Below are positions 25,008-33,478 of a DNA stretch of 64,000 bases, one piece after another. The notes under the pieces are model-generated. The model saw nothing but the letters and a program-made list of their open reading frames with translations. It did not search any database and was not told the DNA's origin. Positions within the stretch are counted from its first letter, which is position 1; the number at the start of each line of letters is the position of its first letter. This DNA comes from Streptomyces rugosispiralis (lineage in GTDB: Bacteria > Actinomycetota > Actinomycetes > Streptomycetales > Streptomycetaceae): assembly GCF_024505145.1 (NCBI RefSeq), contig NZ_JANIAA010000010.1:62001-126000 (forward strand), written 5' to 3'. Position numbers and translations under genes: made by a program.

Positions 25008-25951
25008 GTGTTGCGCTCCACGCCATCACGGCGCCTGTGCGGGGCGCGGCGCTTTTGGAGAGTGACGTCCTCCAGGACAGCCCACTCAGGTGTACCCGGC
25101 ACTACCCCCAACCGCTGGCTCGCCTTGAGTGCGTCCAGGTACTCCGCAGTGCTGGGGCCGGGGCCGGATCCCTCCAACTTGGCGCGGACGTCAAAGACCT
25201 GGTCGGCGACATAGCCCGCGAGTGCCTCCTCGTAGTGCGTGCCCAGATGCCCGCGCGCGACCCGAAGGAGGTGCTCCCTGTCCGGAGGACGCAGCTCGAA
25301 GACGATACAGCGGCGCAGGAAGGGGCGGGGGAGCTCGCGCTCGTCGTTCGTCGTAATGACGACCAGTGGGGCCTCGCTCTCACTCACCGTCACCTGCCGT
25401 TCGTCGTCCCAGGGGCAAGGAAAAGACAGTGAACCCAGCGGGCCCAAAAGGCTGTTGGGCAGGTCAGGGTCGGCCTTGTCGATCTCGTCGATAAGCACGA
25501 CAGACCGCCTCGTTCCCCCCTCCTCGAAGGCCCGCCACAGGGGGCCCTTTGCGTAGTAGCGTGAAACATCCGGGTCGAGCTGGTGCGCCTGGGCATCGTT
25601 GAGTCGCTTCAGGGCGTCGAACCGCCAGAGGAGGTCCTCCGGCTCTGTCCTGGCGGTCACAACGTGGGTATAGCGATTCCAGCCCATGATTCGGCCGACA
25701 TTGGGTGCTAGGGAGGACTTGCCCGAGCCAGGCGGTCCGAAGAGCAGCAGCGGTCTACCCGTCTTAAGCGCGACGTTGACGGCCAGCACGAGCCGGTCAT
25801 CGTCGAATACGTAGACCTCGTCGTCTGTGGGATAGCCCGAGCCGTCGGTCGGGGTCGTGACTCCGTCCGAAATCGGCGCGAATTCCTTGTCGTACGTCAG
25901 CAATCGGTCCCTCCCGGCTGCAGTAGGGCAGGTCTTTGATCGTCCGGTCAT
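25004..25951 (-). CDS. MoxR-type AAA+ ATPase, first gene of the TIR operon
   Basis: The ATG at 25951 follows GAGGG by four bases; 315 residues. Walker A 'FGPPGSGKSSLAPNVGRIMG' (~80-99), 'ARTEPEDLLWRFDALKRLND' as in MoxR-like ATPases, Walker B 'SVVLIDEIDKADPDLPNSLL', sensor 1 'PLVVITTNDERELPRPFLRR' and an arginine finger in 'RRCIVFELRPPDREHL'. It is expected to act as a hexameric chaperone that remodels a client through a vWA adaptor. Translation is coupled (GTGA) to the vWA-like gene. In bacterial conflict operons MoxR-vWA pairs are thought to gate an effector; here a TIR protein ends the operon. Confidence 0.88.
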   Translation of the reverse strand: MTGRSKTCPTAAGRDRLLTYDKEFAPISDGVTTPTDGSGYPTDDEVYVFDDDRLVLAVNVALKTGRPLLLFGPPGSGKSSLAPNVGRIMGWNRYTHVVTARTEPEDLLWRFDALKRLNDAQAHQLDPDVSRYYAKGPLWRAFEEGGTRRSVVLIDEIDKADPDLPNSLLGPLGSLSFPCPWDDERQVTVSESEAPLVVITTNDERELPRPFLRRCIVFELRPPDREHLLRVARGHLGTHYEEALAGYVADQVFDVRAKLEGSGPGPSTAEYLDALKASQRLGVVPGTPEWAVLEDVTLQKRRAPHRRRDGVERNT

Positions 25952-26148
25952 TCTGCCCTCGGCGCGGTGTTGGCGAGGTCCGAATGCTGCCAACGGTCGA
26001 CCGATTTTGCAGTGGTTGGCGAGAAACCACGATCGAACATAGGGAGCATGTCACCGGAGCAGGCATGCGGGACGACCAGACTCTGGTCGCAGTTCAGCGG
26101 ACAAGTGGGCGTGTACATGCCATACACCTAGCAGTCGGGCTCGTGCCG

Positions 26149-27033
26149 TCACTCGCCCTGCCACTTCACCATCCATGCTTCGTTCTGTACGGAGATCACG
26201 CCCTCGCAGTGCTCGATCAGCCGGTCCTCGTCCTCCGGGCTCATGGGCAAGTCGCGCAGCCAGCGTTGATACGTCCGCTCCAGCTCCGACGCTGTCCGCG
26301 AGAACTCGAGTTCTTGATAGTCGTACTTGCCCGTCGCCGCGTAGGCGGTCACCGCCGTCCCGGCCGTGGCCGCCACGGCCAACCACATCCCGGCGAAGGC
26401 CACCTCGAACGCGCCTCCCACGGCAGCCAGCACCGTGGTGAGAGCGCCGAACGTGAACTCGACGCGGCGCACCACGGCGAGCCGACTACGCATCTGCTGG
26501 GCACGCGGAAGGTAGTAGTTGTTGATCTGCCCCTTTACCCGCGTCTCCATATAGGACACAAGATCCCCGATGGCAGGCAGATCCCGCAGCACCGGAGACA
26601 GCTCGGCGGTGTACCGCGTCAAGTCAGCACTCTCGAATTGCAGTTGTTCGACGCGCTCCACGAGTAGCGCGTCCGGATCGGCAGCACGATAGACCGATCC
26701 CCCTGCCAGGCGGGCATACACCTCCGCCTTCAAACCCTCGGATATCGAACGCAACCGAGTCCAGTCCCGGACACGCTGCGGTGTGGCATGCTGGCCCACC
26801 AACGGCGTCAGCCCTGCAGCGATCGCAGCGGCGAAAGCCAGACTCCTCCCCCATGCCGGACTGTCGTCCATGACTTGAGCGGACGCCGCGCCGAGGACAG
26901 CGAAGCAGACCCCCAGGAGCAAGGCCAGCAAGCGTGCCCGGCTGATTGAGGTTTTCACGCGGTTTGCCGCTTGTGACCACACGCTCTGCTGACGCCACGC
27001 CTCGACGAGTGCGGAACTGCCGTTGTTTCCCAT
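26149..27033 (-). CDS. DUF4231 (SLATT-like) membrane protein
   Basis: 294 residues from an ATG at 27033. Two helix pairs: 'LLALLLGVCFAVLGAASAQV' with 'LAFAAAIAAGLTPLVG', and 'TFGALTTVLAAVGGAFEVAF' with 'MWLAVAATAGTAVTAYA'. Between them is a soluble helical section ('WTRLRSISEGLKAEVYARLA', 'VERVEQLQFE'). DUF4231 is related to the SLATT two-TM families that accompany nucleotide-signalling conflict genes and are proposed to form pores. It lies ~200 bases upstream of the MoxR operon in the same direction, so it may belong to that system or act alone. Confidence 0.75.
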   Translation of the reverse strand: MGNNGSSALVEAWRQQSVWSQAANRVKTSISRARLLALLLGVCFAVLGAASAQVMDDSPAWGRSLAFAAAIAAGLTPLVGQHATPQRVRDWTRLRSISEGLKAEVYARLAGGSVYRAADPDALLVERVEQLQFESADLTRYTAELSPVLRDLPAIGDLVSYMETRVKGQINNYYLPRAQQMRSRLAVVRRVEFTFGALTTVLAAVGGAFEVAFAGMWLAVAATAGTAVTAYAATGKYDYQELEFSRTASELERTYQRWLRDLPMSPEDEDRLIEHCEGVISVQNEAWMVKWQGE

Positions 27034-27437
27034 CGCCCCATTGTCACGTGCCGTTCATCGCCTCAACGGCAACCACGCCCGATCCAGCCCACAACGGTAC
27101 GGCGGTCCCGGGGGACGAGTTTCACGAGCCCCACCACCCAGCACAGCCACCGCTTCCACGGATACGGCACGAAGACGACGCAGGTGCACTCAGCGCGTTC
27201 AGGTTACTGAATGAACGCCCGCCATTCTGATGGCATGGCGCGACGGGAGCCGGAGGCCGCACCGGACAACCCCAGATCACTGAGCACGAACGCGAGTCCC
27301 GCGTGCGGGAGGTCGGAATGCAGCCCAGGACAGGTCAGTACCACGCCCGACCCCGCACAGAGGCACGTTCTCGAAATAGATGACCAACACCTGAACACCG
27401 AACAGCAGAGTGCGGACCGGATACAGCGGAACACCTA
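27034..27437. other. Intergenic stretch between the DUF4231 gene and the IS701 element
   Basis: About 400 bases. A plus-strand reading of 77 codons (27211-27444) ends at the IS junction, but composition and codon use are not convincing and no ribosome binding site stands out. The promoter of the leftward DUF4231 gene should lie near 27034-27150. Confidence 0.4.
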
Positions 27438-27441
27438 CCGG

Positions 27442-28971
27442 TAGTTCGTTAAATCCGGCGGTAGAGGTCAATGCCGTGTCCGGTGGTGACCGCGTCGATC
27501 AGGGCCTGGAGCTCGGAGGGTGGGTCCGTGTCCGTCCATGCTCGCCACCATCGGTTGAGGGTGACGGCGGGGGTGAGCCAGGAACGGATGGCTCGTAAGG
27601 CCCTGGGCCAGCAAGGCTGTTGGGGCCGGTGGGGTTCGGCTGGACCCCCTCTCTGGCCCCTCCTCGGGACATGGATCCGGCGCGGTGGCATCCAGGTGTC
27701 TGGCTGGGGCGAACCATTGGTCCCAGCAGAAGGAGAAGGCGCAGTTGACCAGGGTCTGATGGCGGCGGATGGCGCGGTCGGAGCGGACTTGGAAGTCGGC
27801 CCAGCCGAGTTCGTCCTTGATCTGCTTGTAGCTCTGCTCGATCCAAGGCCGCAGGCCGTAGAGGCGGACGATCTCGGCGACGTCGGCGGGCGGGTGTGGG
27901 CTCGTGGCAGCGTGCGGTGCGTCAGGGTGGGGCAGGTTGGTGGCCAGATACCAGGTTGCCTTCTCCGGCAGGCTGGCCGGGTCGGTGGTGGCCACGACCA
28001 TCCGGCAGGGCGAGTCGGGGCCGTAGCCGCCCAGGCGGGCATCAGCGGCCCACCAGGTCTCGGTGTGCCCGTCGCGGAAGTGACGCTGAACGGGCGTCCA
28101 GTCGCCGGGACGCTTGGCATCGCGCCAGGCCAGGGCGTGGGCCGCTTCGATGGGGGTGTGTGGCTGGTCGGCCGGAGCCCAGGTGCCGCGGTGCGGCTTG
28201 AGCGCGACCACGTAGGCCAGGCCGGCCTCGCGCAGTGCGAGGTACCAATCGTCGCTGACGGAGTAGGCGCAGTCGGCGACCACCGCCCGGCAGCCGAAGC
28301 CCGCCTCCTTTCCGCGGGCCGCGAGGGCAGCAGCCAGCTGCGGTTTCGTGCGGAAGGCCGGATCGGACCGGCCGCGGGCGAAATGATGGGCGGGCGTGTA
28401 GGGAGTCGCGTGCAGAGGGTAGTACACGCGGCCGTCGGTCCACACCGTGGTCACCGTGACGATGCCGTTGTCCGTCTTGCCCAGCCGGCCCAGCCACTGC
28501 CGGCCCACGTGCGCGGTCGCCGTGCCGTCCTTGCGGTCCCCGGAATCGTCGATCACGATGACCCCGCCATCGTGCGGAGCAGTCGCCGACTCCTCGCGCA
28601 GCAGCTCAAGCCGCCGGTCGTTGACCCGCTCGACCTCCCAGGGAGACTCGGACAGGAAGAACTGCAGCCGCTGCACCCCCGGCATCCCCGCACCCGCCAC
28701 CGGCTCCGCCCCTGCCAGGCAGGTGATCGTCTTGTTCCGCTCCCGCGGCGCCAGCAGCCCGGTCAGATACTCACGAAACCCCCGTCGCTGTGCCAGGCTG
28801 AAGAAGAGGTCGTCGAACCGGGCCGCATAGTCCTCCAACGGCCCCGGCGCGGGCGGACACGGACGGCGAGCGGTCATCTTCAGCCCCCAGCAAGGCAGTT
28901 GACTCCTAGCACCGGCCTACGACCAACCCGACCTGCCGTCAACCCACACCACCACCGAATTTAACGAACTA
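27442..28971 (-). mobile_element. IS701-family insertion sequence, complete to both ends
   Basis: The ends are inverted repeats: 'tagttcgttaaatccgg' at 27442 and the complement of the right end, 'tagttcgttaaattcgg', ending at 28971, continuing imperfectly for several more bases. A CCGG on each side (27438-27441 and 28972-28975) fits the 4-bp target duplication of this family. Length 1530 bp is usual. The element interrupts the palindrome CTACCGGTAG at the last codons of the repeat protein gene; its terminal TAG recreates the stop codon. Confidence 0.88.
27449..28877 (-). pseudogene. IS701-family DDE transposase, frameshifted near the C-terminus
   Basis: From ATG 28877 (GGGGG upstream) the protein has the family's hallmarks: 'YLTGLLAPRERNKTI', 'LQFFLSESPWEVERVNDRR', 'GVIVIDDSGDRKDG' with the first catalytic Asp, 'AVVADCAYSVSDDWYLAL' with the second, and 'LYGLRPWIEQSYKQIKDELG' with the catalytic Glu. 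Near 27640 the sensible reading moves to another frame and ends 'SWLTPAVTLNRWWRAWTD', 'LQALIDAVTTGHGIDLYR' with stop at 27449. Without the shift the same strand ends in an abnormal arginine/proline-rich tail at 27468. Activity is therefore uncertain though the DDE core is intact. Confidence 0.8.
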
Positions 28972-30459
28972 CCGGTAGAGGGCCGGTTGTGGTATCTCGC
29001 CCCATACAATATTGCCGCCTGTGAGTTGTGCGCCGTCAAAGGTGACTGAGGCGCCTCCGGCTGACGCCCGCTCGAAGGTGACCGTGCCGTCGCTGAAATG
29101 GGCTTCGTCGAAGGTGACCGTGCCGCCACTGAACATCGCGAGCTTGAAGGTGGCCGTGGCGCCACTGAAGTGAGCTCCATGGAAGGCCACCGTGGCGCCG
29201 CTGAATTGAGCGCCGGTAAAGGCGACCGTGCCGCCGGTGAACTGCGCACGCTCGAAGATGATCCCGCCGTCGTTGAATTTCGCGAGCTCAAAGATGACCG
29301 TGGCGCCGCTGAACTCTGCTACATGAAAGATGACGGCGGCACCATTGAAGCGAGCGCCGTCGAAGGTGATCGTGCCGCCTCTGAAGTGCGCGCCATCGAA
29401 GTCGACTCTGCCGTCGTTGAAGTCTGCGAGCCAGAATGTGACGGTGCCGTCATTGAATTCTGCGAGATGGAAGCTGACCGTGGTGCCGCCGAACTCTGCG
29501 AGATGGAAAGTGACAGTGGCGCCGGTGAAGTGAGCTCCGTTAAAGGTGACTGCGCGGCCGCTGAAACGAGCGCCGTTGAAGTTGACCGTGCCGCCGGCGA
29601 AACAGGCGGCGTCGAAGTCGACCATGCCGCCGGTGAAACGGGCATCGTCGAATGTGACCGTGCCAGAGTTGAACTGCGCGCCGTTGAAGTTGACCGTACC
29701 GTCGATGAACTCCGCGCCCTTGAGGGAGACGTTACCGCAGAATGCACTACCGGAAAGATCCCCGCCGTCGAAGGTGGATCCAGTGAAGTCGAAGTCGTAT
29801 GTGCGCCATGAAATGAGAGGGTCCAGATGGCGCAGGTGATCGCGGATCACGCGGAGGATGGTGTAACGAACTTCGCGTTCGCCTGCCTTGTGCCCGGCGG
29901 CTGCGGGATCGGGGTCATAGGGCATGCGGAGGTAGGCGCACAGCACATCGATGCAGACCTGCCGCTGCTCTTCCCAGTCGTCGGCGAGTCGAGCGAGGGC
30001 GTAGACACCCGCGAGACGGACGGCAGCCTGATCGTGACCGAGTTGTTCAGCGGCTGTGGTGTAGCGGTCGGCGAGTTGACTTGAGTCGGCGCGATGCGCA
30101 TCGCCCTCAGCAAGAAGTTGTTTGCGGTATGCATAGATGCCGGCTAGGACGGCGCCAATCAGGGTGAGGACTGTAACAGTCGTTTTGATAACATCATTAA
30201 TGTTGACCGGCTTGCGCGGCTTCTCACTGTTCGCCGCATGGTCGAGAAGGTCATACACATTCCGATAGAGGAAGAAGCTGAGGGCGCCCACAGCGAAGAG
30301 GGTCAGCGGTGCCACGAGCCAGACGGACCAGAGCTTAGGGGCGTGCCTGCCTCGTGGGGCCTCGCGTCGCCGACTGGGTAAGAATGCCATCCGTAGAGCA
30401 TGAGGTTGGGGGACGGCCTCCGTCAGTCCCTCAGCGAAATAGGTCCGAACCCAGGGCAT
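28969..30459 (-). CDS. Membrane-anchored pentapeptide-like protein with 12-residue repeats
   Basis: The start is uncertain (ATG 30459 or 30390). Two N-terminal transmembrane helices ('LWSVWLVAPLTLFAVGALSF', 'TTVTVLTLIGAVLAGIYAYR') precede the family block 'DRYTTAAEQLGHDQAAVRLA' and 'GVYALARLADDWEEQRQVCI'. About 19 repeats of 12 residues follow with the pattern TVxFxxAxFxGG, for example 'TVTFDDARFTGG' and 'TVNFNGARFSGR'. This should fold as a right-handed beta-helix facing the cytoplasm. Similar Streptomyces proteins are common and their role is unknown. The IS701 element sits exactly at the stop codon, and the TAG now used comes from the IS end. Confidence 0.8.
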   Translation of the reverse strand: MPWVRTYFAEGLTEAVPQPHALRMAFLPSRRREAPRGRHAPKLWSVWLVAPLTLFAVGALSFFLYRNVYDLLDHAANSEKPRKPVNINDVIKTTVTVLTLIGAVLAGIYAYRKQLLAEGDAHRADSSQLADRYTTAAEQLGHDQAAVRLAGVYALARLADDWEEQRQVCIDVLCAYLRMPYDPDPAAAGHKAGEREVRYTILRVIRDHLRHLDPLISWRTYDFDFTGSTFDGGDLSGSAFCGNVSLKGAEFIDGTVNFNGAQFNSGTVTFDDARFTGGMVDFDAACFAGGTVNFNGARFSGRAVTFNGAHFTGATVTFHLAEFGGTTVSFHLAEFNDGTVTFWLADFNDGRVDFDGAHFRGGTITFDGARFNGAAVIFHVAEFSGATVIFELAKFNDGGIIFERAQFTGGTVAFTGAQFSGATVAFHGAHFSGATATFKLAMFSGGTVTFDEAHFSDGTVTFERASAGGASVTFDGAQLTGGNIVWGEIPQPALYR

Positions 30460-30586
30460 ACGTGTTGTATGTGGCCCGCTCCGCCCACCCTCCGGAGCAG
30501 GCCACATGTTGTCAGAGCGCAGCGCCCACCCTCTACGCGACCCAGCCCCCACCCGCACGGGCAGGGGCTCCGATCCGGGGCTTCCG

Positions 30587-30700
30587 TCAGACCGTGGAGT
30601 GCCGCGGGATCCGCATTTCGATGGTTGTCTCCGTGAGCGGGTCCAACAGCTTGGTCAACGGCGACTCCCAGATCCGAGCCAAGCGGGAGCCGACCGACCT
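30587..30700 (-). pseudogene. Probable C-terminal fragment of an unrecognised gene
   Basis: On the minus strand one frame reads 'GSRLARIWESPLTKLLDPLT' then 'ETTIEMRIPRHSTV' and stops at 30587. The composition is that of a real protein C-terminus, but upstream the sense is lost and the plus-strand gene at 30712 begins. No family recognised; likely debris of rearrangement. Confidence 0.35.
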
Positions 30701-30711
30701 GCAGCCCACTG

Positions 30712-30921
30712 GTGGGTGACCACATCTTCGCCCGCGTCTCCCAGCTCACCGCCGGCGCCGTCGCGGTCTACGAACAGGCCCTCGCCGACGGCCACACGCC
30801 CGAGGCCGCGATGGCGCGGGTGCTGGACCGGGTGCTGCCGCTGTACGCCGAGGAGCTGGCGCAGCGGGTGCGGGCGATGGAGGGCGTGCGCGGCGCACCG
30901 CAGTTCATCGCTAACCGGTGA
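30712..30921 (+). CDS. Small hypothetical helical protein
   Basis: A GTG start gives 69 residues, entirely helical: 'SQLTAGAVAVYEQALADGHT' then 'EAAMARVLDRVLPLYAEELA'. No cysteine, signal or membrane helix is visible. A bidirectional hairpin follows 40 bases after the stop, and codon use is normal for Streptomyces, which supports a real gene. Function unknown. Confidence 0.5.
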   Translation: MGDHIFARVSQLTAGAVAVYEQALADGHTPEAAMARVLDRVLPLYAEELAQRVRAMEGVRGAPQFIANR

Positions 30922-30961
30922 TGTCGGGGAGTTGAACGCCCCTTCTCGGCAGAAAGCAAAG

Positions 30962-30998
30962 AGCGGTCCCGCTCGGTGGGATACCGAGCGGGGCCGCT
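30962..30998. terminator. Bidirectional rho-independent terminator
   Basis: Arms of 16 bases (30962-30977 and 30983-30998, one mismatch) enclose a five-base loop and are followed by TTTT on the plus strand. It lies between the stops of convergent genes at 30921 and 31030 and should serve both. Confidence 0.8.
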
Positions 30999-31029
30999 TT
31001 TGTGTGCCTCGACGGTCGAAGATCGAGGT

Positions 31030-31386
31030 TTAGACGTACCTTCTCTCGGAGCACCAGTCGGGACCGATTTCGTCCTCACAGACTTGGATGGACCCCACTG
31101 AGCCGAATCCATAGCTCCGGTTGCTGCACGGAGAGGCGGAGCCGTTGGCGTCTCCGAACTCTTCGTAGCCGTCGTCGAGCCAGACCTTGACGTAGACGCC
31201 GTTTCCGTCCCTTTCCCGGTCACATACGGTGACGTACTCGCCGTATACAGAAGTGTCGTTGTCCCACTCGGCGTAGTCGTCCCCCTGGTAAACCCTGGCA
31301 GAGGCCGCCTGTGCGGGTGCCGCCAGGCCACCAATGGCCAACGCCGAGCCGATGCCAACGGCCGCGATGGCATTACGGATACGCAT
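31030..31386 (-). CDS. Small secreted cysteine-containing protein of unknown function
   Basis: An ATG at 31386 with GGGGAACAG directly upstream gives 118 residues. A Sec signal peptide 'MRIRNAIAAVGIGSALAIGG' ends near 'AAPAQA|AS'. The mature ~92 residues are acidic and tyrosine-rich ('VYQGDDYAEWDNDTSVYGEY', 'VYVKVWLDDGYEEFGD') with four cysteines, enough for two disulfides. It is probably exported and folded outside the cell. Small Streptomyces exoproteins of this kind are common and uncharacterised. Confidence 0.75.
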   Translation of the reverse strand: MRIRNAIAAVGIGSALAIGGLAAPAQAASARVYQGDDYAEWDNDTSVYGEYVTVCDRERDGNGVYVKVWLDDGYEEFGDANGSASPCSNRSYGFGSVGSIQVCEDEIGPDWCSERRYV

Positions 31387-31607
31387 CTGTTCCCCCTGTG
31401 GTCCTCGCCTTTCGGTGGTGGAACAACCATGCGCGGCCGGGCTTGTCGAAACCTGCAACAAACCTTGAATCTGCTGATGGCAGCCCATGTGGTGCTGGTG
31501 GCGGGGATCATCGCGGTGTTCCTGTGATGCTCGGACTACGGTGATCTGGCCGAGTGGGGCGCGACTGGTCTGGGGAGATCGTGGGCGCGCCCCGTCGTCG
31601 TATCTGG

Positions 31608-31868
31608 TCAAGGATGGGTGATTCGGAGGGCTGGCCGCTTCGTCTTGGCTCGCTCCGAGATGACGGTGTATCCGGCTGCGTGGAGCAGCTGGGCGTACTG
31701 GTCGAGGTGCTCGGCCTCGTCGGGACCGTCGTGCCAGATCCGGACGGTGCGGGGGCTGGCCTGTGTGGCGCGGAAGCCGGGTCGCCAGCTGGGGCCAGTG
31801 GTGAAGTTGGTGTGGCGGCGGGCGGTGAGATGTCGGGCGACGTCTGCGGCGGCGATGCTACTGGTCAT
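31608..31868 (-). CDS. Small hypothetical protein
   Basis: An ATG at 31868 with AGGAG ten bases upstream gives 86 residues ('SIAAADVARHLTARRHTNF', 'TVRIWHDGPDEAEHLDQYAQ', 'LLHAAGYTVISERAKTKR'). The strand-helix-strand order suggests a compact alpha/beta fold. I recognise no named family. It lies between the secreted protein gene and the IS481 element. Confidence 0.6.
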   Translation of the reverse strand: MTSSIAAADVARHLTARRHTNFTTGPSWRPGFRATQASPRTVRIWHDGPDEAEHLDQYAQLLHAAGYTVISERAKTKRPALRITHP

Positions 31869-32016
31869 GGGCCGGGGGCTCCTGTCGGTGGTGGCTGGTG
31901 CCGGGGAGGCCGTGAGCGCCCCTCCGTCATGCCTACGGTCAGGCAACCGTCCGGGCGCTCTAAGGGTGAATCCAGCGATCACGGCGCCAAGTTGGCATAC
32001 CGGCCATGTCGGTACC

Positions 32017-33133
32017 TAGTTGTTGCGGGTCATGAGGTTGTAGACGCTGGGGCCGGTACCAAGGGGCGGGTCCTTGGGCGGCAGGATGAGAACTGCCAAG
32101 TCACCCATCCGCCGTCGCAAAGGACCCGCCTGGTGTCCCACCGTAATGCCCCGTTGTCCGTTGAAGGCCGCCGTCGCCTGGTGCGGCGGTGCCAGGAACG
32201 TCCCATCGCCCACGTCGCCGCGGAGATGGGCATCTCACGTGCCTGCGCGAGCAAGTGGGTCAACCGGTACCGCCATCACGGCGATCTTGGCCTGCACGAC
32301 CGGCCCAGCACTCCGCACCATCAGCCCACTCGGACACCGGGCCAGACCGTGGGCCGCATCGAGTTGATGCGGCGTGAGCACAAGTGGTCCGCAGCCCGCA
32401 TCACCTTCGAACTGTGGGCCGAGGGCACTCGCGTCAGCCGCCGCACCGTCACCCGCCACCTGCACCAGCTCGGGCTGAACCGTCGCCGCTTCATCGACCC
32501 CGCCGGCGGCACCAACCGCATACCCCGCACAATCTGTGCCCGCTGGCCCGGGCACATGCTCCACCTCGATGTGAAGAAGACCGGCCGTATCCCCGACGGC
32601 GGCGGATGGCGTGCACACGGACGCGGCAGCGACCAGGCCAAGCGTGTCGCCCGTACCAAAACCCGCGGCAACAAGCCCGGCTACATCTACTTCCACTCGG
32701 CCATCGATGGCTTCTCCACACTGGCCTATACCGAAGCACTGCCGGATGAGAAGGCCACCACTGCGGTCAGCTTCCTCCACCGGGCCCGGGCCTTCTTCGC
32801 CGCTCAGGGGATCGACCGCATCCAGCGGGTCGTCACCGACAACGGCGCTTGCTACCGCGCCGGCGACTTCGCCCGAGCCCTCCTCGGCTCCCGCCACCAG
32901 CCGATCACGCCCTACACGCCACGGCACAACGGCAAAGTCGAGCGCTACCAGCGCATCCTCACCGAGACGTTCCTCTATGCCCGCCTGTGGACCTCAGAAG
33001 GACAGCGCACCCAAGCCCTGACCACCTGGAACATCCACTACAAATACCATCGGCCCCACACTGCCGCCGGGAACCAGCCCCCAGCCTCCCGGCTCCACGC
33101 AGGCGTCACCAACCTCATGGCCTCATACACTTA
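32017..33133 (+). mobile_element. IS481-family insertion sequence
   Basis: The left end at 32017 and the complement of the right end at 33133 align without gaps over ~30 bases, sharing 'catgaggttg' and 'gacgc'. The single transposase gene fills the element; ~1.1 kb is usual for IS481. No clear target duplication can be named. Confidence 0.75.
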
Positions 33134-33134
33134 G
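32133..33134 (+). CDS. IS481-family transposase
   Basis: A GTG at 32133 after AAGGAC starts 333 residues. An N-terminal helix-turn-helix ('LVRRCQERPIAHVAAEMGIS', 'ACASKWVNRYRHHGDLGLHD') and a second one ('RITFELWAEGTRVSRRTVTR') bind the ends. The DDE core follows with 'GHMLHLDVKKTGRIPDGG' (first Asp), 'QRVVTDNGACYRAGDF' (second Asp) and 'TPRHNGKVERYQRILTETFL' (Glu). It ends 'HYKYHRPHTAAGNQPP' as usual. All catalytic residues are present and no frame break is seen, so it may be active. Confidence 0.9.
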   Translation: MSHRNAPLSVEGRRRLVRRCQERPIAHVAAEMGISRACASKWVNRYRHHGDLGLHDRPSTPHHQPTRTPGQTVGRIELMRREHKWSAARITFELWAEGTRVSRRTVTRHLHQLGLNRRRFIDPAGGTNRIPRTICARWPGHMLHLDVKKTGRIPDGGGWRAHGRGSDQAKRVARTKTRGNKPGYIYFHSAIDGFSTLAYTEALPDEKATTAVSFLHRARAFFAAQGIDRIQRVVTDNGACYRAGDFARALLGSRHQPITPYTPRHNGKVERYQRILTETFLYARLWTSEGQRTQALTTWNIHYKYHRPHTAAGNQPPASRLHAGVTNLMASYT

Positions 33135-33215
33135 GTGCACCGTGCCCCCCCATGGACAAGAAATACGTCAGTAGTCATCATCGCTCCCGATACTGACAAC
33201 GCCCGGCCCTTGAGC

Positions 33216-33431
33216 TCATTTGCGGTCTGAATGTTGCCCGGTTGTCCTTGTGGCGGTTGTTGCTCGACGTCCATCTGTAAGCCAGTTCCGCACCGTCTCC
33301 GGCGCGCCGACGCCCAGTTTCGCGATGTCCCCCTTCATCGCGGCCCACTCGGTCGGATGGTTCGGAATCTCCGCGACCATGCGCACTGCACGCTCACGGA
33401 GCTCAGCAGGGTCGGGGGACGGACGTGCCAT
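33216..33431 (-). pseudogene. IS3-family OrfA fragment
   Basis: From ATG 33431 the reading 'MARPSPDPAELRERAVRMVA', 'NHPTEWAAMKGDIAKLGVGA', 'PETVRNWLTDG' is the helix-turn-helix OrfA of IS3-type elements. It then runs into unrelated residues and stops. No OrfB follows, so it is a relic. Confidence 0.75.
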
Positions 33432-33478
33432 GACTCGGTCCTTCCAGGGGATCGAGTGTCCATCAGACCCAGAGTGGT

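Noticed and set aside
27211..27444. Small plus-strand gene of 77 codons ending at the IS701 junction
   Set aside because: Weak codon bias and no ribosome site; the shared stop is explained by the palindromic target.
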